Assembly (NCBI RefSeq): GCF_026240945.1
Contig: NZ_JAPFPY010000001.1
Span: 310,001 to 374,000, forward strand
Direction of reading: 5' to 3'
Length of the DNA stretch: 64,000 nt
DNA from: Mycolicibacterium sp. J2
GTDB lineage: Bacteria > Actinomycetota > Actinomycetes > Mycobacteriales > Mycobacteriaceae
Position 1 is the stretch's first letter, and each line of letters starts with the position of its first letter. Both the position numbers and the translations under genes were made by a program. Below, piece by piece: positions 51,530-60,031 of the stretch. The notes below the pieces were generated by a model. That model ran no database searches and was not told the DNA's origin. It saw only the letters and a list, made by a program, of their open reading frames with translations.

Positions 51530-51544
51530 ATCACGTAGCGTGAT
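51530..51544. promoter_or_regulatory. LysR-box palindrome over the lysR start
   Basis: ATCACG-TAG-CGTGAT, a perfect 6-bp dyad with T-N11-A form, overlapping the first potential lysR start codons (GTG 51540, ATG 51543). Fits autoregulation plus control of the divergent transporter. Confidence 0.65.
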
Positions 51545-52394
51545 GAATATGTTCGATCCGGAGCATCTGCGCACGTTCCTCACCGTCGAGCGGGCCGGCG
51601 GTTTCACCGCGGCCGGCCGGGTCCTCGGCCTGCGGCAGTCCACCGTCAGCGGCCATATCGCTCGTCTGGAACAGGCGGTGGGACGCGAGCTCTTCCGCCG
51701 GGACACCCGCAACCTCGCCCTCACCGCCGACGGTGCCGCCATGGTGGGTTTCGCGCGCACCATCCTGGACGCCCAGGCACAGGCCGATCGGTATTTCTCC
51801 GAACCCCGCCTGACGGGTTTCATCCGGCTGGGCGCCTCCGACGACCTGGTCACCCGCGACCTCCCCGATGTGCTCGTCGAGTTCCAGCGCTCCTATCCGG
51901 CTGTCGACCTGGAACTGGTCGTCGGGCTCAGCGAGAACCTCAAGGTGCGGATGGCCGCCGGCGAGCTGGACATGATGGTGGCCAAGCGGTTACCCGGCGA
52001 GCAGCACGGCGAATTGCTGTGGCAGGACCGGCTGGTGTGGGCCGGACGGGCCGGGATGACCGACGCGGGTGACCCGGTGCCGGTCGTCACCTATCCCCCG
52101 CCCAGCCTGACCCGGCACATGGCGCTGCGGGCGCTCGAACGCGAACACCGCAGCTGGCGCATCGCCTGCGTCAGCGATAGCCAACTGGGCCTGCAAGCGG
52201 CGGTCCTGGCCGGCCTCGGCGTCGTACCGCACGCCGAAACCCTTCTGCCGCAAGGCCTTTACCCTGTCGACGAGGGGCTTCCGGAATTGGGGGCGCTGGA
52301 ATTCGTGCTGGTGTGTCGGCGCAGCACGCTGTCCGAACCCGAGCAGGCGCTGCGCGACGCGATCGTCGCCAACGCCCGCCGGATGCACCGGTGA
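51543..52394 (+). CDS. LysR-family transcriptional regulator
   Basis: A 283-residue LysR regulator: winged HTH in FDPEHLRTFLTVERAGGFTAAGRVLGLRQSTVSGHIARLEQAVGRELFRRDTRNLALTADG (residues ~4-65), then a linker helix and a periplasmic-binding-like effector domain (LRLGASDD-type start, RLTGFIRLGASDDLVTRDLPDVLVEFQRSYP at ~85). Divergent from the SBF-like transporter, the usual arrangement for a regulator and its target. Starts at GTG 51540, ATG 51543 or ATG 51549 (MFDPEHLRTF) are possible; the LysR box overlaps the first two, so the shortest form may be used. Confidence 0.9.
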   Translation: MNMFDPEHLRTFLTVERAGGFTAAGRVLGLRQSTVSGHIARLEQAVGRELFRRDTRNLALTADGAAMVGFARTILDAQAQADRYFSEPRLTGFIRLGASDDLVTRDLPDVLVEFQRSYPAVDLELVVGLSENLKVRMAAGELDMMVAKRLPGEQHGELLWQDRLVWAGRAGMTDAGDPVPVVTYPPPSLTRHMALRALEREHRSWRIACVSDSQLGLQAAVLAGLGVVPHAETLLPQGLYPVDEGLPELGALEFVLVCRRSTLSEPEQALRDAIVANARRMHR

Positions 52395-52398
52395 CGGA

Positions 52399-53280
52399 TC
52401 AGAAGACGCGAATCCAGTCGATCAGCATCTCGGCCGGGTAGTTGCCGCCCGCCGGTTCCCGGCCACCCGATCCACCGACGGCGATGTTGAACACCGGGGC
52501 CAGCGTGTAGCCGGGATCGTTGAACGGCCAGTCGTCCAGCGAGTTGGCCGGGACCGTGAAATACGGCTCCATACCCGGCGCGTAGTCCTTCCAGAAGTAC
52601 ATGCCGGTCGGCAGCCACGTCATGCGCCAGGTGTGCCAGGCGCTGTCGATCGGGTGCGGATCGGTCGCGAAGGAGGTGCCGTCCAAGCGGGCGTGCACCG
52701 TGGTGCCCGACGGCCAGTCCCGGTTGCCGTACCACTCGACCAGGTCCACCTCGCCGCCGCGCACCGGGTCGTCGTTGAGCAGCCAGAAGGCCGGCCATGC
52801 GCCGTCGGTGAGGCAGTTGAGTTTGACGCGGGCTTCCCAGGTGGTGCCGATGCCACCGCGCCAGTTACCGATGATCTTTGCGCCGGCGTAGCGCTCCTGG
52901 ATGTTGTTGCCGGGCCCGCGGGTGGCACGGATGACCAGATTGCCCTTGCCGTCCTGGAACACGTGTTCCTGATCGGTGACGTAACGGCCCATGTTGTAGG
53001 GCTTGTCCCACTCGACGGGGTTCCGGATGGTCTCGCGCGCGGGCACGATGAACCAGTCGGGCCCCGGAGGTGCCCCGGCGGGGCCGTTGAATTCGTCCCG
53101 CCACAGGAAGACCGGTTCGGCCGCGGCGGGAGTCGGCGCAGGCGCCCCCGGCGCTGCCGGGCCGGGCACCGGACCTGGCCCCAGATCCCCCGGAAGCGGG
53201 TCCGCATGGGCTGTCTGAGTGGGCAGCACGACCGCGGCCGCACCGAGACCCATCATCATCATGACGCTGCGACGATCCAT
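52399..53280 (-). CDS. Secreted GH16 endo-glucanase-like protein
   Basis: A 293-residue exported glycoside hydrolase family 16 enzyme, probable β-1,3-glucanase, matching Rv0315 of M. tuberculosis in type and neighbourhood. The twin-Arg-like signal MDRRSVMMMMGLGAAAVVLPTQTAHA is followed by a Pro-rich linker (PGPVPGPAAPGAPAPTPAAAEP). The catalytic strand GGEVDLVEWYGN has E-x-D-x2-E (Glu ~177 nucleophile, Glu ~182 acid/base). FLWRDEFNGPAGAPPG and GRYVTDQEHVFQDGKGNLVIRATR are further GH16 blocks. It is convergent with the lysR gene (stop codons 4 bp apart). Start ATG 53280 (ATG 53289 also possible). Confidence 0.9.
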   Translation of the reverse strand: MDRRSVMMMMGLGAAAVVLPTQTAHADPLPGDLGPGPVPGPAAPGAPAPTPAAAEPVFLWRDEFNGPAGAPPGPDWFIVPARETIRNPVEWDKPYNMGRYVTDQEHVFQDGKGNLVIRATRGPGNNIQERYAGAKIIGNWRGGIGTTWEARVKLNCLTDGAWPAFWLLNDDPVRGGEVDLVEWYGNRDWPSGTTVHARLDGTSFATDPHPIDSAWHTWRMTWLPTGMYFWKDYAPGMEPYFTVPANSLDDWPFNDPGYTLAPVFNIAVGGSGGREPAGGNYPAEMLIDWIRVF

Positions 53281-53364
53281 GTCAGGCACAGCAGCACCTT
53301 AGACGATGCGCGTGACGATGGTGCTTCAGCCTGTGTTCGCTCGCCGTTAACCTGCGACAACACC

Positions 53365-55197
53365 TCAGTCGGTCGCGGTGTCCTGCGCCTCGTACAGCCG
53401 TTTGTACAGACCACCCTCGGCAATGAGCGAGCGATGATCGCCCGACTGCAGGATTCTGCCGTCCTCCAGCACCAGGATCCGATCGGCGACGGCGGCGATG
53501 AAATCCATATCGTGGCTGATCACCATGCATGTGCGGTCCCGCGCGTAGCCGCGAATCACCCCGGTCAGCCGGGCCCGCTGGTCGGCGTCGAGGTTCTCCG
53601 TCGGCTCGTCGAGCAGCAGCACCTCCGGACGACGCAGCAGGCACCGCGCCAGGGCGATGAGCCGCTTCTGCCCGCCCGAGGGCACCTGGACGTCGATCAC
53701 GGTGTCGTAGCCGGCGTGCATCTTGACCGGGTCGATGATGATCGAGTGGATGTGTGCCGCAACACAGGCCGCCTCGATCTCGGCGTCGGTGGCCGCCGGC
53801 CGGGCCAGGCGGATGTTCTCGCGGATGGTGTCCTTGGTGAAGAACGGGAACTGGGCCAGTTTGGACACCTGCTCGCGCAGCGAGGACACGGTGACTCCAC
53901 AGATGTCGTGCCCGTCGAGCAGGATCCGCCCGCGCTGCGGATCCAAGAACCGCAACATCAGGTTGAACACGGTGGACTTGCCCGATCCGATGCCTCCGAC
54001 CAGGGCGACGGTCTCGCCTGCGGCGACGCTGAACGTCAACCCGTCCAGGACCGCATGCTCGGCCGTATAGCCGAAGGTGACGTCCTCGAACACCAGATTG
54101 CCCTGCACTGCACCGAGTTCGGGGGCTCCGGGCCGTTCGACGACCGAGGGCTGCGTGTCGAGCAGTTCGTAGGTCGAGACGGCGTTGGGTACGACGGATT
54201 TGTAGGTCGTGTAGGCGCCCATAACTCGTTGTGCCGCACCGAACATCGTCGGCACCATGCCTGCGAACACCAGCAGCCCGGCGAAGGTCAGACCGAAGAC
54301 CGCACTGAATCCGATGCCCACCAACAGCACCACCACGGTGCTCAGCGCCACGAAGATCTGAGAACCGTTGGCGGTGGCCTGCATCCACGCCACCGACGAG
54401 GCACCGGCTTTCGCGGCATTCTCGGACACCTCGTGAAAGCGCCTGCTGCGCAACGGCTGGGCGTTGAACATCTGGATCTCGGAGATCCCGCTGACGGTCT
54501 GCTCCAACTCGGTGGACATCGCCCGGTCGGCGGTCATCTCCTTGCGGACCGCCGACTGCACATGCGCTCCCGCGAACCGCAACGTGAACAGCGCCAGCGG
54601 CGTGAGCACCAGCGCGGCGATGGTCATCTCCCAACAGAGGATCATCAGATAGCTCACCGCGACCAACAACACGATGGTGTCGATGAGCGGCGGGATGAGG
54701 CATCCGGTGAGCAGGCGTTGCACCCCGGCCGATTCGGTGGTGACCCGTTGGATCAGCTCACCGGTCCGCGAGCGGGCGAAGAAGTCCATCGACAGTGTCT
54801 GCAGATGGTCGTGCACCCGCTGCCGGATGTCCACCACCAGGATCCGTTCGACCCTCGCCCCCACCCATCCGTTGACGAAGTACATGAACTGGGTCAGCAC
54901 CAGTGACACCGCCCAGGTCGCCAACAGCACCGCGAACGGCACCGACCCGGCCACCGCGTGCAACAGCCCGTCCTCGCGGGCTACCAAGGGGCCCCGCATA
55001 TTCCACACGTCGCCGAGGTTTCCGCCGTTCCCCGCGTCGGCGACCACCTGCATCATCGGGCCGAACGCCGCGGCCGACAGATACGGCAGCGCGGAGGCGA
55101 TCACCCCGAGCACCAACGAGACCGCGATGAGGCCGCGCACGGCACGCAGCATGCCGAGGCTGCGCCAGATCAGGCGGGAGGGTGAGGCTGATCGCAC
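53365..55197 (-). CDS. ABC transporter, fused permease-ATPase
   Basis: A 610-residue half-transporter. Six membrane helices (~20-320; LIAVSLVLGVIASALPYLSAAAFG, SVPFAVLLATWAVSLVLTQFMYF, LIDTIVLLVAVSYLMILCWE, FVALSTVVVLLVGIGFSAVFG) precede a nucleotide-binding domain with Walker A ALVGGIGSGKST (~405), signature VPSGGQKR (~508; the usual L at the first position of LSGGQ is replaced), Walker B VLLLDEPTENLD (~530) and H-loop VISHD. It forms a homodimer or pairs with another half; no partner is adjacent. Substrate not deducible, probably an exporter of the MsbA/LmrA type. GTG start. Confidence 0.87.
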   Translation of the reverse strand: MRSASPSRLIWRSLGMLRAVRGLIAVSLVLGVIASALPYLSAAAFGPMMQVVADAGNGGNLGDVWNMRGPLVAREDGLLHAVAGSVPFAVLLATWAVSLVLTQFMYFVNGWVGARVERILVVDIRQRVHDHLQTLSMDFFARSRTGELIQRVTTESAGVQRLLTGCLIPPLIDTIVLLVAVSYLMILCWEMTIAALVLTPLALFTLRFAGAHVQSAVRKEMTADRAMSTELEQTVSGISEIQMFNAQPLRSRRFHEVSENAAKAGASSVAWMQATANGSQIFVALSTVVVLLVGIGFSAVFGLTFAGLLVFAGMVPTMFGAAQRVMGAYTTYKSVVPNAVSTYELLDTQPSVVERPGAPELGAVQGNLVFEDVTFGYTAEHAVLDGLTFSVAAGETVALVGGIGSGKSTVFNLMLRFLDPQRGRILLDGHDICGVTVSSLREQVSKLAQFPFFTKDTIRENIRLARPAATDAEIEAACVAAHIHSIIIDPVKMHAGYDTVIDVQVPSGGQKRLIALARCLLRRPEVLLLDEPTENLDADQRARLTGVIRGYARDRTCMVISHDMDFIAAVADRILVLEDGRILQSGDHRSLIAEGGLYKRLYEAQDTATD

Positions 55198-55243
55198 GCG
55201 ATCAGGATGCGCGATGTTCGGCTTTTCCGCGGCACAACCGCGA

Positions 55244-55963
55244 TCAGCGCGGGTAGACCTCGCTACCGGTGGGGTATCCGCCGCCGGTGGTGGTGATGTG
55301 CACGTGGTCGTAGTGGCCGTAGCCGCCGCGCTGCGCGCCGCCGGGGGTGTAGTAGACGCCGCGCCAGATGGCGTCCTGGATCCCGAACCGAACCGCGTTC
55401 TTCAGCACGTACGACACGATCTCGTTGCCGAGCGCGATTCCCGACGCCGAGCCGGCGTCGGGAATCATCACGTCCAACGCCAAGCCGTCGGGATGCCAGC
55501 GCAGCGCGTCGGGGCGCACCCCGCCGATGCTGTGGATCTCCGGGAACGTCGCGGTGACGGCGCGCGAGGTCAGGATGGTGCGCACCTGCAGGCCACGTTC
55601 GGGCGCCAGGCCGACCGGCAGCAGCAGCGGCCGGGTGTCCACCCGCCATCGCGAGGCCGTGCCGGTCTGCGCCGCGGCAAAGTTCGCCGCGGGTTGCGAG
55701 GCGGTGGGCGCCGAGGAGAAGGCGGCGGGGGCCGCCACGATCTCCAGCCCGTACGGGGCACTGTCGGCGACCGTCACGACATCACCCAGCACGGGTGCGG
55801 CGGGCCGGTGAGCTGTCCGGGGATGCACGTCACCGGCGGTGGCGGCCAGGATGGCGACGGGAACGACGAGCGCAGCCAGGGCGGCCGACGGGGACACTGC
55901 ACGCCGCCCCTTGGGCAATGCGTGTCGGCTCACCGACAGCACATTACGACCGAGACGAGGCAT
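55244..55963 (-). CDS. Membrane-anchored or secreted protein with ARB_07466-like C-terminal domain
   Basis: A 239-residue exported protein: basic N-terminus with a hydrophobic stretch (AALAALVVPVAILAATAGDV, ~30-48) as signal or anchor, an Ala/Pro-rich linker, and a C-terminal ~110 residues with EIHSIGGVRPDALRWHPDGLALDVMIPD and GHYDHVHITTTGGG. The H-x-D-G-L-A-L-D-V-M and H-Y-D-H-V-H-I pattern is like the D,D-peptidase/VanY-like fold (ARB_07466 CTD) found at the end of mycobacterial wall hydrolases. A zinc-dependent cell-wall role is possible but not shown. ATG 55963 has GGAAG nine bases upstream. Confidence 0.7.
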   Translation of the reverse strand: MPRLGRNVLSVSRHALPKGRRAVSPSAALAALVVPVAILAATAGDVHPRTAHRPAAPVLGDVVTVADSAPYGLEIVAAPAAFSSAPTASQPAANFAAAQTGTASRWRVDTRPLLLPVGLAPERGLQVRTILTSRAVTATFPEIHSIGGVRPDALRWHPDGLALDVMIPDAGSASGIALGNEIVSYVLKNAVRFGIQDAIWRGVYYTPGGAQRGGYGHYDHVHITTTGGGYPTGSEVYPR

Positions 55964-56078
55964 ACGCAGCAACTTCCGATATCTGACCGTGCGCTTGTTG
56001 TTACAAGTTCGTGATCATAACCGGGCGTGTTGCTGACGCTCAAGTTGAGCGTGAGCCTATTTCCGCTGGTTGCGGCGT

Positions 56079-57074
56079 TCAGTCAAGGTTGCGGGGGTGG
56101 TGGCAGGCCGCGACGTGCCCGGGTTCGCGGCCGTCGGTGTGGTCCACCAACTGCGGCTCCTCGGCCTGACAAACCTCCGTCGACCAGGGACAACGGGTAT
56201 GGAAGCGGCATCCCGACGGCGGGTCGATGGGGCTGGGCACATCGCCCTCGAGCACCAGCCGCTCGCGGGTGGCGTTGCGCCGCGGATCCGGCACCGGCAC
56301 GGCCGACAACAGCGCATTGGCATAGGGATGCAGCGGGTGCTGGTACAGCCCGGCCGCCGGCGCGCTCTCGACGACCTTGCCCAGATACATCACCGCGACC
56401 CGATTGGAGACATGCCGTACGACGCCCAGATCGTGGGCCACGAACAGGTAGGACAGCCCGAACTCATCCTGCAGGTCTTTGAGCAGGTTCACGATCTGCG
56501 CCTGCACCGACACATCGAGGGCCGAGACCGGTTCGTCGGCGATGATCAGCTTGGGCCGCAGGGCGAGCGCCCTGGCGATACCGATGCGTTGGCGCTGTCC
56601 GCCCGAGAACTCGTGCGGGAAGCGGTCGGCATGCTCGGGCCGCAACCCGACGCGCTCCAACAGCTCCTGCACCCGGGTGCGGGTGTCGCGACCCGACGCC
56701 AAGCCGTGCAGTTCCATCGGCGCGCCGATGATCTGCGCCACCCGCTTGCGCGGGTTCAGTGATGCGTACGGATCTTGGAAGATCATCTGGATCTGCCGGC
56801 GCATGCCGCGCAGGTCCCGTTGGCTCCTGCCGACCAGTTCCTGCCCGTCGAACCGCACCGAACCCGATGTCGGTGCGGTCAGCTGCATGATCAACCGGCA
56901 CAGGGTCGACTTGCCGCAGCCGGATTCGCCGACCAGCCCGAGGGTTTCGCCCTCATACAGGGACAGGCTGACACCGCCGACGGCGCGGACCCGGCCGATC
57001 TCCCGGTCGACGATCACCCCCGATTTGATCGGGAAATGCTTGACCAGGTCGGTGACCTCGAGGAGCGGGCTCAT
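56079..57074 (-). CDS. Oligopeptide ABC importer ATPase (OppF/DppF type)
   Basis: A 331-residue ATP-binding subunit: Walker [17 protein letters not shown] (~55), signature [17 protein letters not shown] (~165), Walker [16 protein letters not shown] (~190), H-loop VAHDLGVV (~222), and the Opp/Dpp C-terminal Cys-rich segment [23 protein letters not shown] for an Fe-S cluster. It pairs with the OppD-type gene upstream, whose stop overlaps its ATG by 4 bp (ATGA). The last gene of a five-gene oligopeptide (Opp/Dpp) operon. Start ATG 57074 ([14 protein letters not shown]). Confidence 0.93.
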   Translation of the reverse strand: MSPLLEVTDLVKHFPIKSGVIVDREIGRVRAVGGVSLSLYEGETLGLVGESGCGKSTLCRLIMQLTAPTSGSVRFDGQELVGRSQRDLRGMRRQIQMIFQDPYASLNPRKRVAQIIGAPMELHGLASGRDTRTRVQELLERVGLRPEHADRFPHEFSGGQRQRIGIARALALRPKLIIADEPVSALDVSVQAQIVNLLKDLQDEFGLSYLFVAHDLGVVRHVSNRVAVMYLGKVVESAPAAGLYQHPLHPYANALLSAVPVPDPRRNATRERLVLEGDVPSPIDPPSGCRFHTRCPWSTEVCQAEEPQLVDHTDGREPGHVAACHHPRNLD

Positions 57075-58072
57075 GTGGTCACCGGCTTCCGTAATCCGAT
57101 CCGGCCGTCGACGACCCGCAGGGTGCGCTTCTGCTCGGCGGTCAGCCAGCAGCGATCTCCTTGCAGCGGTGGGGGTTCGGCGCACTTGTCGAAGACGTGC
57201 GGGCAGCGCGGAGCGAACCGGCAGCCGCTCGGCAGATCGGTCAACGACGGTGGTGCCCCGGCGATCTGGGCCAGCCGTTCCGGGTTGGGTTGGTCCAGCC
57301 GGGCCAGCGAGCCCAGCAGACCCCAGGTGTAGGGGTGCTGCGGGTCGTAGAACAACTCGTCCAAGGTGGCCTCTTCGACGATTTGGCCGGCGTACATGAC
57401 GGCCACCCGGTCGGCAACTTCGGCAACCACGCCCAGGTCATGGGTGATCAGCACGACGGCCAGACTGCGCTCCTCGTTCAACCGCGCCAGCAGCCGCAGG
57501 ATCTGGGCTTGCACGGTGACATCCAGCGCGGTCGTCGGTTCGTCGGCGATCAGCACGTCCGGATCCAACGACAACGCCATCGCGATCATCACCCGCTGGC
57601 GCATGCCGCCGGAGAACTCGTGCGGGTAATCACGCACGCGCCGTTCCGGATTCGGTATCCCTACCGAGCGCAACAGCTCGACGGCGCGGTCACGGGCCTC
57701 GTGCTTGGAGACGTCGCGATGCGCCCGGATCATCTCGATCAGCTGATCGCCGACGCGGTACACCGGGTTCAGCGATGTCATCGGATCCTGGAAGATCATC
57801 GCGATGCGCTCGCCGCGCACCGCCTGCCAACCTTCGTCGTCGAGGGTGTTCAGTTCGATGCCGTCGAACCGGACCGAGCCGCCGATCCGGGCGTTCGGGG
57901 CGCGGGTCAAGCCGAGCAGGGTCTGCGCGGTGACACTCTTACCGGAGCCGGATTCGCCGACGATGGCCAGGATCTCGCCGCGGTCCAGCCCGAAACTGAC
58001 GCCGTCGACCGCGTGCACCAGCCCGCCTTCGGTGTTGAATCCGACGGTCAGCCCGTCCACTTGCAGCATCAT
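57071..58072 (-). CDS. Oligopeptide ABC importer ATPase (OppD/DppD type)
   Basis: A 333-residue ATP-binding subunit: Walker [16 protein letters not shown] (~35), signature [17 protein letters not shown] (~155), Walker [18 protein letters not shown] (~180), H-loop ITHDLGVV (~210), and the C-terminal Cys motif [20 protein letters not shown]. Energises peptide uptake with the OppF-type partner. ATG 58072 overlaps the permease stop (ATGATG), so expression is coupled along the operon. Confidence 0.93.
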   Translation of the reverse strand: MMLQVDGLTVGFNTEGGLVHAVDGVSFGLDRGEILAIVGESGSGKSVTAQTLLGLTRAPNARIGGSVRFDGIELNTLDDEGWQAVRGERIAMIFQDPMTSLNPVYRVGDQLIEMIRAHRDVSKHEARDRAVELLRSVGIPNPERRVRDYPHEFSGGMRQRVMIAMALSLDPDVLIADEPTTALDVTVQAQILRLLARLNEERSLAVVLITHDLGVVAEVADRVAVMYAGQIVEEATLDELFYDPQHPYTWGLLGSLARLDQPNPERLAQIAGAPPSLTDLPSGCRFAPRCPHVFDKCAEPPPLQGDRCWLTAEQKRTLRVVDGRIGLRKPVTT

Positions 58073-59031
58073 GCCGGTGCCGCCTCTCCGAGCCGGATCC
58101 GTGGGTCGAGGAATGCGTAGAGGATGTCGACGATGGTGTTGAACAGCACGATGAAGAACGCCCCGAAAATCGTCACTCCCATCAGCGGTGGCAGGTCCAG
58201 GCTGCCGATGGCCTGCCCGGCGTACAACCCGACCCCGTTGAGGTTGAACACCGTCTCGGTGAGGATCGCGCCGCCGCCGACCACCACACCGAAGTCCAGG
58301 CCGAACATCGTCACCACCGGAATCATCGAGTTACGCAACACATGTCGGATTCGCACCTGGCGTTCGCTGATGCCCTTGGCCCGCGCCGTGCGGACGTAGT
58401 CCTCGTTCATCGCGTCGAGCATGTTCGACCGCAACACCCGGCTGTAGAAACCGACGTAGAGCACGGCCAACGTGGTCCAGGGCAGGATCAGGTGATACGC
58501 CCACTGCACCGGGTCCTTGGTCAACGGGACGTAACTGCTGGTCGGGAACAGCTGGGCCTTGAAACTCAAGTAGTACAACAGGATTGCAGCCAGCCAGAAC
58601 ACCGGCATGGACACGCCGGTCAGCGACAGCACGGTGAGGATCCGGTCGGTGAACTTACCGGAGTGCACCGCCGACAGATAGCCGAACAGGATCGCCAGCG
58701 TCATCCACAGCACCGCAGCGCCGATGCACAGCGAGAACGTCGCGGGTAAGCCCTTCCAGATCTGCTCGGTGACGTTCTGCGAACTCGCGTAGGAGGTCAG
58801 CTGGCCGGTGAGGATCTTGCGCATCATGGTCAGGTACTGCACCGGCAGCGGCTGATCCAGCCCCAGATCAGCGCTTACCCTGGCGATCAACGCGGGATCG
58901 GAGTTCTTGCCCGCGATGCGCGCGGCCGGATCGGAGTTCGGGATGACATTGAAGATCAGGAAGACGACGACCGAGATCGCGAACAGTACCGCGACCATGC
59001 CCGCCAATCGTCGGGCGGCGAAACGAACCAT
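58069..59031 (-). CDS. Oligopeptide ABC importer permease (OppB/DppB type)
   Basis: A 320-residue permease with six membrane helices: MVRFAARRLAGMVAVLFAISVVVFLIFNVIP at the N-terminus, then the external domain (SDPAARIAGKNSDPALIARVSADLGLDQPLPVQY), and YVRTARAKGISERQVRIRHVLRNSMIPVV (~220-250), the EAA motif contacting the ATPases. Overlaps the OppD-type gene by 4 bp and follows the OppC-type permease by 3 bp. Confidence 0.92.
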   Translation of the reverse strand: MVRFAARRLAGMVAVLFAISVVVFLIFNVIPNSDPAARIAGKNSDPALIARVSADLGLDQPLPVQYLTMMRKILTGQLTSYASSQNVTEQIWKGLPATFSLCIGAAVLWMTLAILFGYLSAVHSGKFTDRILTVLSLTGVSMPVFWLAAILLYYLSFKAQLFPTSSYVPLTKDPVQWAYHLILPWTTLAVLYVGFYSRVLRSNMLDAMNEDYVRTARAKGISERQVRIRHVLRNSMIPVVTMFGLDFGVVVGGGAILTETVFNLNGVGLYAGQAIGSLDLPPLMGVTIFGAFFIVLFNTIVDILYAFLDPRIRLGEAAPA

Positions 59032-59034
59032 GGC

Positions 59035-60024
59035 CTAGTGCTCCAGCCTGATCTTGGCCCGCGGATCCAGCGCGTCGCGCAGGCCGTCACCGAACACGTT
59101 GAGCGACAACACGGTCAACACGATCATCAGGCCGGGCACGATCGTCAGATGCGGTGCGGTGTAAATGGTTTGGTAACCGTCGGCGATCATCGTCCCCCAT
59201 GACGCATTGGGTGGCCGCACCCCCGCGCCCAGGAACGACAGCGACGACTCCAACAGCATGTTGTTGGCGATGTTCAAGGTGAAGAACACGATGATCGTCG
59301 ACACCACGTTCGGTAGTAGCTCGGTGAACATGATCCGCATCGAACCCATGCCCTGAGCGACGGCGGCCTCGACGAACTCCTTCTCCCGCAGCGCCAGGAT
59401 CTCCCCACGGATCGGTCGCGCCATATACGGCACGTACACGAGTCCGATGATCACGATCGGTATCCACAACGAGTCGCCGGCCACCACCAGGTCGCCGATC
59501 TTCAACCCGCCCAACGCCAGTGCGGTACCCAGCGCAATACCCAGAAGCAGCACCGGAAAGGCCCACACCACGTCCATCACCCGGGACAGCACGGCGTCGA
59601 TCCAACCGCGGTAGTAGCCGCACAGCAGGCCGGTGACCACCGCGAGCACCGTGGTGACCAGGGCGGCGAACACCCCGATGAAGATGGAGGTCCGCCCGCC
59701 GTAGAGCAGCCGCACCATGACGTCACGGCCGTTCTGGTCGGCACCGAGCAGGTACCGGCCGTGCAGACCGGGCCCCAACGGGGTGCCGTCGGGTGTGACG
59801 ACGTACTCTTCGTGCCCGTCGATCAGCACCTTGTCGGTGATGTGGTTGTCGTTCGGGCCGGTGTGGGCGACGTGCTCGGCCCACACCGGCGCGGCCAGGC
59901 AGGCCAACACCATGAGCAGGAACAGCGCACCGAACGCGAGGGCAACCTTGTTGCGGCGCAACCGCAACCAGCCGAGGTACCAGGGTCCACGAGTACGCGC
60001 GGACTCCGAGATCTGGGTGGTCAC
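59035..60024 (-). CDS. Oligopeptide ABC importer permease (OppC/DppC type)
   Basis: A 329-residue permease: a cytoplasmic start (MTTQISESARTRGPWYLGWLRLRRNKVAL), first helix AFGALFLLMVLACLAAPVWA, an external domain, five more helices, and the EAA motif EFVEAAVAQGMGSMRIMFTELLPNVV (~220-245). The end GDGLRDALDPRAKIRLEH is typical of DppC. It precedes the OppB-type gene, the reverse of the common B-C order. Seven bp separate it from the binding-protein gene. Confidence 0.92.
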   Translation of the reverse strand: MTTQISESARTRGPWYLGWLRLRRNKVALAFGALFLLMVLACLAAPVWAEHVAHTGPNDNHITDKVLIDGHEEYVVTPDGTPLGPGLHGRYLLGADQNGRDVMVRLLYGGRTSIFIGVFAALVTTVLAVVTGLLCGYYRGWIDAVLSRVMDVVWAFPVLLLGIALGTALALGGLKIGDLVVAGDSLWIPIVIIGLVYVPYMARPIRGEILALREKEFVEAAVAQGMGSMRIMFTELLPNVVSTIIVFFTLNIANNMLLESSLSFLGAGVRPPNASWGTMIADGYQTIYTAPHLTIVPGLMIVLTVLSLNVFGDGLRDALDPRAKIRLEH

Positions 60025-60031
60025 CGCGGGG

